Assembly (NCBI GenBank): GCA_035642415.1
Contig: DASQSI010000064.1
Span: 1 to 43,712, forward strand
DNA from: Rubrobacter_F sp035642415
Lineage (GTDB): Bacteria > Actinomycetota > Rubrobacteria > Rubrobacterales > Rubrobacteraceae
DNA: 43,712 bases
Reading direction: 5' to 3'
The notes below the pieces were generated by a model, which worked only from the letters and a program-made list of their open reading frames with translations, did not search any database and was not told where the DNA came from. Below, piece by piece: positions 8,139 to 15,619 of the stretch. The stretch's first letter is position 1. Each line of letters begins with the position of its first letter. The position numbers were made by a program, and so were the translations under genes.

Positions 8139-8329
8139 ATAAGGCCAATACTATGCTGCTGTCGCTACCCACCGTAGCACTGATCCCCTGGAGGAGCAGG
8201 TAAGCCGCTGGGATCGGCGCCGGTTAGGACAACGCAGATTGGGGCGAGGAGGGGTAAGAAACCAGCCCCTTGAGTGGTCTTATAGGTGAGGGCCCAGAAA
8301 GGAGCGTTACGCACGGGACGCGGGTAGAG

Positions 8330-8345
8330 GATGCTCTGGAGCATC
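8330..8345. promoter_or_regulatory. Perfect 7-2-7 palindrome upstream of sigma-70 gene
   Basis: GATGCTC-TG-GAGCATC is a perfect inverted repeat ending 71 bases before the start codon of the RpoD-family sigma gene. It could be an operator near the promoter or a small hairpin in the 5' leader. No U-tract follows. Confidence 0.35.
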
Positions 8346-8416
8346 GGGCAGCGCGCCGATAGCACAGAGCATAACGAGCAGGATTCGAGATAATAGCACG
8401 AGAGGCGGTAACTAGA

Positions 8417-9259
8417 ATGACGGATAAAGAGATCCCAAACCCCCTTGCGAGGTACTTGAGGCAGATCGGCCGTGGGAGGCTCCTTACACACGAGGAGGAG
8501 ATAGATCTCGGCAGAAGGGTAAGGGACGGCGACGAGACGGCGCGGTCCAAACTCATTGAGAAGAACCTGCGACTCGTCATCCCGGTCGCAAAGAAGTATC
8601 GTGGAATGGGCCTGCCGTTCGGGGACCTCATCCAGGAGGGCAACACCGGGCTCATGCGAGCGGCAGACAAGTTCGACCCTGAGAAGGGCTTCCGCTTCTC
8701 CACCTACGCCACCTGGTGGATAAGGCAGGCGGTTCAGAGGTCTGTCGCCGACAAGAGCCGGACCATAAGAGTGCCTGTGCACATGGGAGAGAAGATAAGG
8801 AAGATGGCCCGGACCTACAACGAACTTTCCACCGAACTCGAACGTGAGCCCACCGACGAAGAGGTTGGCGAGAGGCTCGCCTGGGACGTCGATCGGGTCA
8901 AGGAAGTGAAGAGCGCCATACCAGACGCTATCAGCCTCAACCAGCTACTTTCCTCCGAGGAGGACAGCTCAGAGCTCGGCGACTTCGTCGAGGACGAGCG
9001 CGAGTCGGGGACAGTTGATGAGGTGGTGCGGGAGCTGGAGATACGCAGCCTTATGGAGTCTGTCGAGCAGCTCCCCGAACGCCAGCGCCACGTCCTCGTC
9101 CGCCGCTACGGCCTGGACGGCGAGAAGCCGGCCACGCTTGCCGACTTGAGCGAGGAGCTTGAGGTCTCCCGCGAGAGGGTCAGGCAGATCCAGCGCGAGG
9201 CTGAGCGGTCACTCAGGGATGAGGGCGAATACGGACAGGAACTCCCGGCAGCCGCTTGA
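8417..9259 (+). CDS. RNA polymerase sigma factor, RpoD/SigA family (group 2-like)
   Basis: A 280-residue sigma-70 factor. Region 1.2 (NPLARYLRQIGRGRLLTHEEEIDLGRRV), region 2 (RLVIPVAKKYRGMGLPFGDLIQEGNTGLMRAADKFDPEKGFRFSTYATWWIRQAVQRS), region 3 and region 4.2 (TLADLSEELEVSRERVRQIQREAERSLR) are all intact. The absence of a long N-terminal region 1.1 and the length near 280 favour an alternative principal-like (group 2) sigma rather than the main vegetative one, though SigA in this group can be short. It is divergent from the ECF sigma operon across a 278-base spacer. Confidence 0.9.
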   Translation: MTDKEIPNPLARYLRQIGRGRLLTHEEEIDLGRRVRDGDETARSKLIEKNLRLVIPVAKKYRGMGLPFGDLIQEGNTGLMRAADKFDPEKGFRFSTYATWWIRQAVQRSVADKSRTIRVPVHMGEKIRKMARTYNELSTELEREPTDEEVGERLAWDVDRVKEVKSAIPDAISLNQLLSSEEDSSELGDFVEDERESGTVDEVVRELEIRSLMESVEQLPERQRHVLVRRYGLDGEKPATLADLSEELEVSRERVRQIQREAERSLRDEGEYGQELPAAA

Positions 9260-9337
9260 GCCCCGCCAGTGACGCTGGTTTGGAGGGGAAACGCGTCCAG
9301 CGAGCGGCCCCACACGGTCTAAGATAAGGAGGCAAAG

Positions 9338-9358
9338 ATGAACAAAAGAGGCTCTTAG
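9338..9358 (+). CDS. Possible 6-codon leader peptide upstream of msrAB
   Basis: An AAGGAGG site at 9326-9332 sits five bases before ATG, opening MNKRGS and then TAG. The msrAB start lies 53 bases further on with its own GAGGAGG site. Such a good ribosome site in front of so short a frame suggests an upstream ORF or leader, but chance cannot be excluded. Confidence 0.3.
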   Translation: MNKRGS

Positions 9359-9410
9359 AGAAGCTTGGGCTTTAGACCAGAGAAGTCAATGGTGAGGAGG
9401 TAGTAAGAGA

Positions 9411-10463
9411 ATGCTCTTTAGTCGCCACAAGACCAAGATGATCACGCCCACCGAGGCGCTTCCCGGCCGGGAGCAGCCGGCGTTCACCGTGCCTGAGAAG
9501 CACGCCGTGCTCGGCACGCCCCTCAGAGCTCCGTTCCCCGAGGGTCTGAGCACCGCGGTCTTTGGCCTCGGCTGCTTCTGGGGAGCCGAGCGTAAGTTCT
9601 GGCAGATCGACGGTGTTTACACGACCGCGGTCGGTTATGCGGGAGGATTCACGCCGAACCCGACCTACGAGGAGGTTTGCGGCGGTCGGACTGGGCATAC
9701 CGAGGCCGTGCTCGTCGTCTTCGACCCTGAGAAGGTCTCTTACCAGGACCTGCTCGCGGTGTTCTGGGAAGCCCACGACCCAACGCAGGGCATGCGCCAG
9801 GGTAACGATGTTGGCACACAGTACCGCTCGGCGATCTACTACGCCGACGACGAGCAGCGCCGAGCCGCCGAGGAGACCCGCGACGCCTACGAGGAGTCGC
9901 TGCGACAGGCCGGTTACGGTGCGATCACCACGGAGATCGCACCCGCTGGCACGTTCTACTACGCCGAGGGCTATCACCAGCAGTACCTGCACAAGGTCCC
10001 CAATGGGTACTGCGGTTTGGGCGGGACCGGCGTGAGCTGCCCCGTCGGGCTCGGCGTGGGCGAGACGGGCGATGAGCTGCCCCGCACCGACGAGGAGTGG
10101 CGGAAACGGCTCTCACCGGAGCAGTACGCCGTCCTGCGCGAGGCGGCGACCGAGCACCCGTTCTCCGGTGAGTACGTGGACACCGACGAAGACGGCCTCT
10201 ATCGCTGCGCTGCCTGTGGCAACGGTCTTTTCGATGGGCGTGCGAAGTACCACTCGGGCACCGGCTGGCCAAGCTTCACTGAGACGGTCTCGCCGGACGC
10301 CGTCGAATTGGTCGAGGACCGCTCATACGGGATGGTGCGCACCGAAGTGCGCTGCGCACGCTGCCACTCCCACCTCGGCCACCTCTTCAACGACGGGCCC
10401 ACGGAGGCCGGTGGGCAGCGATGGTGCATGAACAGCGTCGCCCTCGACCTGGAGCGACGCTAA
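9411..10463 (+). CDS. msrAB: Bifunctional peptide methionine sulfoxide reductase MsrA-MsrB
   Basis: A 350-residue fusion that repairs both methionine-S- and methionine-R-sulfoxide. The MsrA domain has the catalytic GCFWGAE (C55) and the C-terminal YHQQYLHKVPNGYCGLGGTGVSCP segment with resolving cysteines. After a short linker, the MsrB domain has two CxxC zinc pairs (CAACGNGLF and CARCHSHLGH), GTGWPSF, and the catalytic C339 in RWCMNS. No signal peptide is present, so it is cytosolic. The ATG at 9411 follows GAGGAGGT at good spacing. A tiny ORF with a strong ribosome site lies upstream. Confidence 0.95.
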   Translation: MLFSRHKTKMITPTEALPGREQPAFTVPEKHAVLGTPLRAPFPEGLSTAVFGLGCFWGAERKFWQIDGVYTTAVGYAGGFTPNPTYEEVCGGRTGHTEAVLVVFDPEKVSYQDLLAVFWEAHDPTQGMRQGNDVGTQYRSAIYYADDEQRRAAEETRDAYEESLRQAGYGAITTEIAPAGTFYYAEGYHQQYLHKVPNGYCGLGGTGVSCPVGLGVGETGDELPRTDEEWRKRLSPEQYAVLREAATEHPFSGEYVDTDEDGLYRCAACGNGLFDGRAKYHSGTGWPSFTETVSPDAVELVEDRSYGMVRTEVRCARCHSHLGHLFNDGPTEAGGQRWCMNSVALDLERR

Positions 10464-10569
10464 CCCTTACGCTGGGAAGGAGTGCTGCTGGGACTCTCTA
10501 GAGCCTTGCAGCCTCTCCCGGCGCGACCATAGACAGTTTCCGAGACGTTAGAAGGTATGAGAAAAGCCT

Positions 10570-10619
10570 TCACTGCCTTCGCACGACAGAGGTCGCTGGT
10601 TCGATCCCAGCATCGCCCA
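10570..10619 (+). pseudogene. 3' remnant of a tRNA-Ala (CGC)
   Basis: The stretch ends like a tRNA. The T-arm GCTGG-TTCGATC-CCAGC (10595-10611) is perfect, followed by an acceptor 3' strand ATCGCCC and discriminator A (10612-10619). Before it lies an anticodon-like arm with loop TTCGCAC (anticodon CGC, Ala). The anticodon stem CTGCC/GACAG has one mismatch. No D-arm or matching GGGCGAT 5' acceptor strand is present upstream. It is best read as a truncated tRNA, such as an integration scar at a tRNA 3' end. Confidence 0.6.
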
Positions 10620-10678
10620 CTCAAGAACAAGTTTAAGACTCTGAGGTGTGGAGGTTGCGAGCAAAGCCAACTTTCCGC

Positions 10679-11344
10679 TCACGATGACATCCAGGAGACC
10701 TCGTAACCAGCCATTTTAAGACTCTGCATAACACTCGAAGGGTCTACGGTCGTCAGCTGAAATACCATGGTGCGATGACCAGATCTCCGATCCGGATCGG
10801 AAAGGACGCTCACTATATCCACCCCAAGATCCCGGATTTTACCTGCTACCTCGGCTAGGATCCCTGCTCTGTTCGGCGCCCTGACTTCGATCCGACAACC
10901 GGGGTTGGGCAACCCAGCGAGCATTACTAGGGCTCGCATCACATCCGAAGACGTGACAATCCCCAACAGCTCCTCGTCGACCGCTGCCCGCCTCTCATCC
11001 GCTGCGGGTCTTTCAGCCACCACCAACAGGCTTTCTATCTTCAATTCGTACATCTCCTGGGCGGCATTCTCTATAGAGTCCTGCGGGTTCGCCGTGATCA
11101 CCTCCCGGGTCATCACATCTCCCACCCGTATCTCCTGTAGAGTTCTTGTTCGCTCTGGATCGCCTAAAGCAGGGCTCGCGTCTCTAAGATCACGGTCGGA
11201 CACTATCCCCACCAGCCGCCCTTCCTCTAAGATTGGTATGTGCCTTATTCGCCTCTCCCGACAGAGCGTCAAGGCTTCGGCCACGCTCGCCTTAGGTGAG
11301 AGTGTTAAAAGATTTTGGGTCATCCAGTCTCGTACCAGCAACAT
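10679..11344 (-). CDS. acuB: CBS-CBS-ACT domain protein (AcuB-like)
   Basis: A 221-residue cytosolic regulator with two CBS domains: residues 1-60 with RHIPILEEGRLVGIVSDRDLR, and about 75-140 with VGDVMTREVITANPQDSIENAA. A C-terminal ACT domain follows (PGCRIEVRAPNRAGILAEVAGKIRDLGVDIVSV). This architecture matches AcuB of the Bacillus acetoin-utilisation locus, where it senses adenylates. A histone-deacetylase-fold protein (AcuC superfamily) and several acyl-CoA ligases occur further on, though not adjacent. The start at 11344 has AAGGAGG upstream. The ligand is not predictable. Confidence 0.85.
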   Translation of the reverse strand: MLLVRDWMTQNLLTLSPKASVAEALTLCRERRIRHIPILEEGRLVGIVSDRDLRDASPALGDPERTRTLQEIRVGDVMTREVITANPQDSIENAAQEMYELKIESLLVVAERPAADERRAAVDEELLGIVTSSDVMRALVMLAGLPNPGCRIEVRAPNRAGILAEVAGKIRDLGVDIVSVLSDPDRRSGHRTMVFQLTTVDPSSVMQSLKMAGYEVSWMSS

Positions 11345-12058
11345 TATTTCTAACCTCCTTCAGATATCGCTGGCCGTGCGATGGTAAAGCTGGCATAAGG
11401 CTATCATCGTCAAGCGGCTCCGGTCGGCGAAAAGCTGGGCCCGGGGTTACTCACGGTCTCTTCGGTCATGGCTTTGCCCTCCTTCGTCGCGCCTCTGCTC
11501 TTACTGGTCCTCCGCTGACTCGTCGGCCACTACCCCTACCGCATATGGCCCCACTTCTCTAAGAGTTCCGTACATCATCAACAAACACCCTCGCCGTGGT
11601 AACCGTAAATAACGGGAACGCCATGCGGCTGGCGCCCCAAGTTGCCCTCTTCCCAGCCAAGCGTCTCCTATACATAGAAGTTTGTCCAGAGCCCTGGCAT
11701 GATAGACTAGACCGCCGTTGCTTTGCTTTAGGCACTAGGCTCGCCACCCTAAGCTGCAACTTGATATCCTGATATTAGTCACTATGTTCAGCTACTCTAG
11801 GCACTATGTACGGCATACGCGCATCCTACCCGAGCTACACGTCGGATTAGCAGGGTTTTTAGGCCTTTTCAAAGAGCCCACTTTCCTACTGCGTATTAGC
11901 CTGTACCAGCCCGATTGCACTATGTTCGTGGCCTGCAAAGAGAGCGATAAGGCGTGGTAGAGACCAGAATGACAGAGGCAACGGCCGCCCTTAACTAATA
12001 CATGTAAGCGCTAAGTCAGATAACAAGACTATGGCAGCAAAGCGGATTGTCGGACGAA
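11345..12058. other. Gene-poor stretch
   Basis: No convincing gene is seen in these 714 bases. On the minus strand at 11410-11469 a 19-codon frame (MTEETVSNPGPSFSPTGAA) has AAGGAGG eight bases upstream; it could be a leader peptide of the CBS-ACT gene or the start of a lost gene. The plus strand carries three near-copies of CACTATGT at about 11780, 11802 and 11918. The rest looks like decayed or spacer DNA with stops in all frames. Confidence 0.4.
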
Positions 12059-12484
12059 TCATTCCAACGAGGAGCCACGTGGGTAAAGGATGATCTGCGT
12101 GCAGCGGAAGAGGGCGAGACGCTTGCCGCTATCGGCGTCGGTAACGACCGCGTCCCAAATCTGGGTCGTGCGACCGCCGTGAGCCATGTTCGCCTCGCAC
12201 TCTATGATGCCTGCGTGTTTGGTACCTAGGAAGTTGGTCTTCAGTTCGAGGGTCGTGAAGCCCTCTGCGCCTTCGGGCAAGTTCACGAAAGCGCCGTAGC
12301 CGCAGGAGGTGTCGGCGAGGGCCACGACCGTGGCGCCGTGCAGGTAGCCGTTGGGGGCGAGGAGCTCGTCCCGGAGTTCGAGGCAGCTCCTGAGACGTCC
12401 TTTCTCTGCGTCGAGGATTTCGATGCCGATGAGACCCGGCAGCGTCTCGGTTCCCCAGTCGTTCAGTTCCTCCAAAAGCGACAC
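12059..12484 (-). CDS. PaaI-family hot-dog thioesterase
   Basis: A 141-residue hot-dog fold acyl-CoA thioesterase. NGYLHGATVVALADTSCGYGA matches the PaaI signature (HG followed by LADTxxG), and the C-terminal part GGRTTQIWDAVVTD is typical. It likely hydrolyses acyl- or aryl-CoA intermediates that accumulate during catabolism. The GTG at 12484 is preceded by GGAGGAGG. It is the last gene of the minus-strand block that includes the dienoyl-CoA-reductase-like SDR and an acyl-CoA ligase. A second PaaI paralogue occurs at 19309-19758. Confidence 0.85.
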   Translation of the reverse strand: MSLLEELNDWGTETLPGLIGIEILDAEKGRLRSCLELRDELLAPNGYLHGATVVALADTSCGYGAFVNLPEGAEGFTTLELKTNFLGTKHAGIIECEANMAHGGRTTQIWDAVVTDADSGKRLALFRCTQIILYPRGSSLE

Positions 12485-12615
12485 CTGTTACCTCCTCCGA
12501 TTGCATTAAGGCCTGCTTATTCTCCCAAAGAAGCGCCGCGGCGCAAAGAGGACGAGATCAGCGTGGTGCTGCGCCACTGACACCGAGAGGGAGAGGTTCC
12601 CGCCTCACTCGAACC

Positions 12616-13437
12616 TCAGTCCCGGTGCGAGGGCAGGTTCTCGGTGAAGCGCAAGAAGCCCTTGTTGAGCGAGGCGCCGCCATCCATGGTCAGGGTGGCT
12701 CCGGTGACGTAGTCGGCGTAGTCCGAGACGAGGAAGGAGGCCGCGTCCGCTATCTCCTCGACCTGTGCGAAGCGGCCCGCTGGTATCTCTTTTGTCATCT
12801 CGTCGATGTATTCTCCGCTGCCGAAGAGCTGTTCCATGGTCTTGTCGGTGGCCATAGGACCTGGAGCTATGGCGTTCACTCGGATGTTGTGGGGTGCCCA
12901 CTCCACAGCCAGAGTTTGGGTCAGGTTCAAGACTCCGGCCTTCGCCGCGCCCGAGTGGACGACACCTGGGGCGCCTGTTTCGGCATAGGTCGCTACCACG
13001 TTCAAAATAGCGCCACCATGGCCTTGGGCGATCATCTCTCTTGCGGCCGCTTGAGAACAGAACCACGTGCCGTTAAGCACTATGCCCACGACGGCGTTCC
13101 AGGCGTTCGGCGAGAGGTCGACGGCCCGGGCTAAGAAGTTCCCTGCGGCGTTGTTGACGAGTATATCTACGCTGCCGAAGCGTTCTTTGGTGCGCGAGAT
13201 CAAGGCGCTCACCTGTTCAGGGTCGCGTACGTCGGTCTCACCTAGGGGTAAGACCTCGCCGGCTACCTTTTGCCTGATCTCGGTTGCCGCCTCCTTGAGC
13301 CTTCCGGTGTTGCGGCTCGCGATAACCACCTTTGCTCCCAAAGCAACGAGCCGCTCTGCTATGGCCTTGCCCAGCCCCGTCCCGCCACCGGTGACGATGG
13401 CGACACGGCGCTCTAAAGCCTCCTTTGGCAGCATCAT
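12616..13437 (-). CDS. SDR oxidoreductase, 2,4-dienoyl-CoA reductase-like
   Basis: A 273-residue short-chain dehydrogenase with the NADPH motif TGGGTGLG and NNAAGNF. It lacks the usual YxxxK; the corresponding segment is SGAAKAGV preceded by TYAETG. That combination (NNAAGNF, SPNAW, VLNGT, YAETG, SxxxK) is characteristic of mitochondrial/peroxisomal-type 2,4-dienoyl-CoA reductases, which use a Tyr/Ser/Lys arrangement different from classical SDRs. The enzyme would remove double bonds from unsaturated fatty acyl-CoAs. Its neighbours are an acyl-CoA ligase and a thioesterase on the same strand. Start ATG ATG near 13437. Confidence 0.85.
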   Translation of the reverse strand: MMLPKEALERRVAIVTGGGTGLGKAIAERLVALGAKVVIASRNTGRLKEAATEIRQKVAGEVLPLGETDVRDPEQVSALISRTKERFGSVDILVNNAAGNFLARAVDLSPNAWNAVVGIVLNGTWFCSQAAAREMIAQGHGGAILNVVATYAETGAPGVVHSGAAKAGVLNLTQTLAVEWAPHNIRVNAIAPGPMATDKTMEQLFGSGEYIDEMTKEIPAGRFAQVEEIADAASFLVSDYADYVTGATLTMDGGASLNKGFLRFTENLPSHRD

Positions 13438-13554
13438 CTTCCTCTCCTCGTTCGCATACTACTCGGCTTTTGTTCGGTTCGAGCGGCCTCGTCGTCCTTC
13501 TCTGGTTCGTCATATATCCCTTGCGGACTATCGCTCGTGAAAGGTGGGTCAGAG

Positions 13555-15186
13555 CTAGCCTTTGGCTACCGTGTAGTCCCTGAATCGCTCGCGCAGCTTC
13601 ATCTTGAGGAACTTGCCAGTTGCGGTCTTCGGTATCTCGTCAACGAACTCATAGGCCTCGGGGAGCCAGAACTTGGCAAAATCTCCTTCGAGGTGCTTCC
13701 GCAGCTCCTCGGGGGTAACCTCCTCCCCTTCTTTTAGGACCACCACCGCCAGAGGACGCTCGTCCCACTTCTCGTCGTCTATGGCAATCACGGCGGCCTC
13801 GGCGACAGCCGGATGGGCCATGAGGGCATTCTCCAGCGCAACCGAGGAGATCCACTCCCCGCCCGACTTCACAAGGTCCTTGTCGCGGTCCTGGATCTCG
13901 ATGAAGCCGTGCTCGTCTACAGTCACGATATCGCCGGTCCTGAACCAGTCGTCCTCGGTGAACTTCTCGGCGCCTTCTTCGGTGTTGAAGTAGCTATTGG
14001 CGACCCACGGTCCCCTCACCTCTAGCTCACCCATCGTCTCTCCATCCCACCGCACGAAGCCCTCATCCGCGCGAGCCCTTACCTCTATGAACGGCACTGG
14101 GGGGCCCTGCTTGGCCTTATAGCCGAGCTGCTCCTCCTCGGGGAGCTTCAGGAGGTCCGAGGTGAGTTTTGAGACCGTGCCCACCGGGCTCATCTCCGTC
14201 ATGCCCCAGCCGTGGAGGACGTTGATATCATGGCGCTCTTCATAGGCTTGAATAAGGTCCTTCGGGGCCGCCGACCCGCCGATGGTCATCCCCCGAATGG
14301 CCGATAGGTCGTACTTGCGCGGCTCCTCGTCCAGCTTCCGCAGCACCGCCAAAAAGACCGTAGGCACCCCAGACGTGAACGTAACCTTTTCCTGCTCGAA
14401 GTCTTCCAAGAGGCTTTCGGCATCCAGGTACGGCCCTGGCAGCACCTGCTTGGCCCCGACCAGCGCAGAGGCGAAAGGCAGCCCCCAGGCGTTCACGTGA
14501 AACATAGGTACGACCGGTAGGATGCAGTCGGACTCGGAGAAGGAGAAGACGCTACCCATCGCCAACATCATCGAGTGCAAGACTATCGCCCGGTGCGAGT
14601 AGAGCGAGCCTTTCGGCCTCCCCGTGGTGCCCGAGGTGTAGCACATCGCGGCGGCCTGGTTTTCGTCGAAGTTCAGGTACTCAAACTCGCCCTCGTCGGC
14701 ATCCGCGAGCAACTCCTCATAGGAGACCGTCCCTTCGGGCAGCTCCCCTTCGCTGTCGCCCCCATAGACGATCACGTGCTCTACGTTCACCTCCTCCCGG
14801 AACGACCCCAGGACTTCCACGAGGGTCTGGTCCACTAGGAGGACCTTGTCCTCCGCGTGGTTGGTAATGTATGCTAGGTCGTCCTTATATAGCCGCGGGT
14901 TGATAGTGTGCAGGACTCCTCCCGAAGATGGGATACCGAAGTAGGCTTCGAGGTGCTGGTGGGTGTTCCAGGCCAGGGTGCCGATCCGGTCGCCGCTCTC
15001 CACCCCGAGCCTCTTTAGGGCAACGGCGAGCTTCTTGGCGCGAGAGACGAAGTCGGCGTAGGTGTAGCGGTGGAAGCTCCTGTCGGGCTTGCGGGTTACG
15101 ATCTCCCTGTACCCGTACAGCGTCTCGGCGCGCCTTAAGATGGCGGGCAGCGTCAGCTGGTAGTCCTGGATGAGCCCTTCTAGCAT
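13555..15186 (-). CDS. Long-chain fatty acid-CoA ligase (FadD-type)
   Basis: A 543-residue AMP-forming acyl-CoA synthetase. The P-loop YTSGTTGRPKGSLYSHRA, PMFHVNAWGLPFA, GGSAAP, the GWGMTEMSP adenine motif, DWFRTGDI and the C-terminal KTATGKFLKMKLRERF are all present. The VNAWGLP and GAKQVLPGP segments resemble the Thermus long-chain enzyme. It activates fatty acids as CoA esters in the cytosol. I placed the start at the ATG ATG pair 15186-15189 behind GGAAGGGGAG; an open frame extends to 15279 but is atypical. It is divergent from the acyl-CoA dehydrogenase. Confidence 0.92.
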   Translation of the reverse strand: MLEGLIQDYQLTLPAILRRAETLYGYREIVTRKPDRSFHRYTYADFVSRAKKLAVALKRLGVESGDRIGTLAWNTHQHLEAYFGIPSSGGVLHTINPRLYKDDLAYITNHAEDKVLLVDQTLVEVLGSFREEVNVEHVIVYGGDSEGELPEGTVSYEELLADADEGEFEYLNFDENQAAAMCYTSGTTGRPKGSLYSHRAIVLHSMMLAMGSVFSFSESDCILPVVPMFHVNAWGLPFASALVGAKQVLPGPYLDAESLLEDFEQEKVTFTSGVPTVFLAVLRKLDEEPRKYDLSAIRGMTIGGSAAPKDLIQAYEERHDINVLHGWGMTEMSPVGTVSKLTSDLLKLPEEEQLGYKAKQGPPVPFIEVRARADEGFVRWDGETMGELEVRGPWVANSYFNTEEGAEKFTEDDWFRTGDIVTVDEHGFIEIQDRDKDLVKSGGEWISSVALENALMAHPAVAEAAVIAIDDEKWDERPLAVVVLKEGEEVTPEELRKHLEGDFAKFWLPEAYEFVDEIPKTATGKFLKMKLRERFRDYTVAKG

Positions 15187-15563
15187 CATCTCCCCTTCCT
15201 TTCGGCTTTCTTCGGAGCGTCGCGTCCACGCCGCCCCTCTTTCCATGCTCAAGATCGAGCACCCCTTCGCCCAGAGCAAGCGGTCCGTACCGAGTGAGCT
15301 TGAGCCGGGCGAGGGGACTCCTCATCCTGCGGTCCCTTCCCGAGAACCGGCCATTAAGGCTGCGGCTTGTCCGGCAATTAACGCGTAACCCCGCACACAA
15401 ACACCCTTTCCCAAAAGCTTTGTGCCCCTTAATGCTAGCAAGCAAAACGCGAGAGGATCAAGGTAGCGGTCGAAAACAGAGACGTTTCAAGCACACCGCG
15501 TTGCGAGTGCTCCTTACCTCCGTGCGCGGCAACTGGGGTGCATGCTAAAGTGCAAAGATACAT

Positions 15564-15578
15564 GGGGTTCGGAACCCC
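15564..15578. promoter_or_regulatory. Perfect 7-1-7 palindrome upstream of acyl-CoA dehydrogenase
   Basis: GGGGTTC-G-GAACCCC is a perfect palindrome ending 41 bases before the TTG start of the acyl-CoA dehydrogenase, in the 433-base spacer between that gene and the divergent fatty acid-CoA ligase. Position and symmetry suit an operator, for example of a TetR- or GntR-type fatty acid regulator, or a hairpin in the mRNA leader. The rest of the spacer (15187-15563) shows nothing gene-like. Confidence 0.5.
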
Positions 15579-15619
15579 GGGAAGCCGTGGGTGGGAACTG
15601 AGGTGAGAAGGAGAAGACG

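Noticed and set aside
11559..11759. Minus-strand 66-residue frame in the gene-poor stretch
   Set aside because: Arg-rich composition without a domain pattern or ribosome site; more likely chance.
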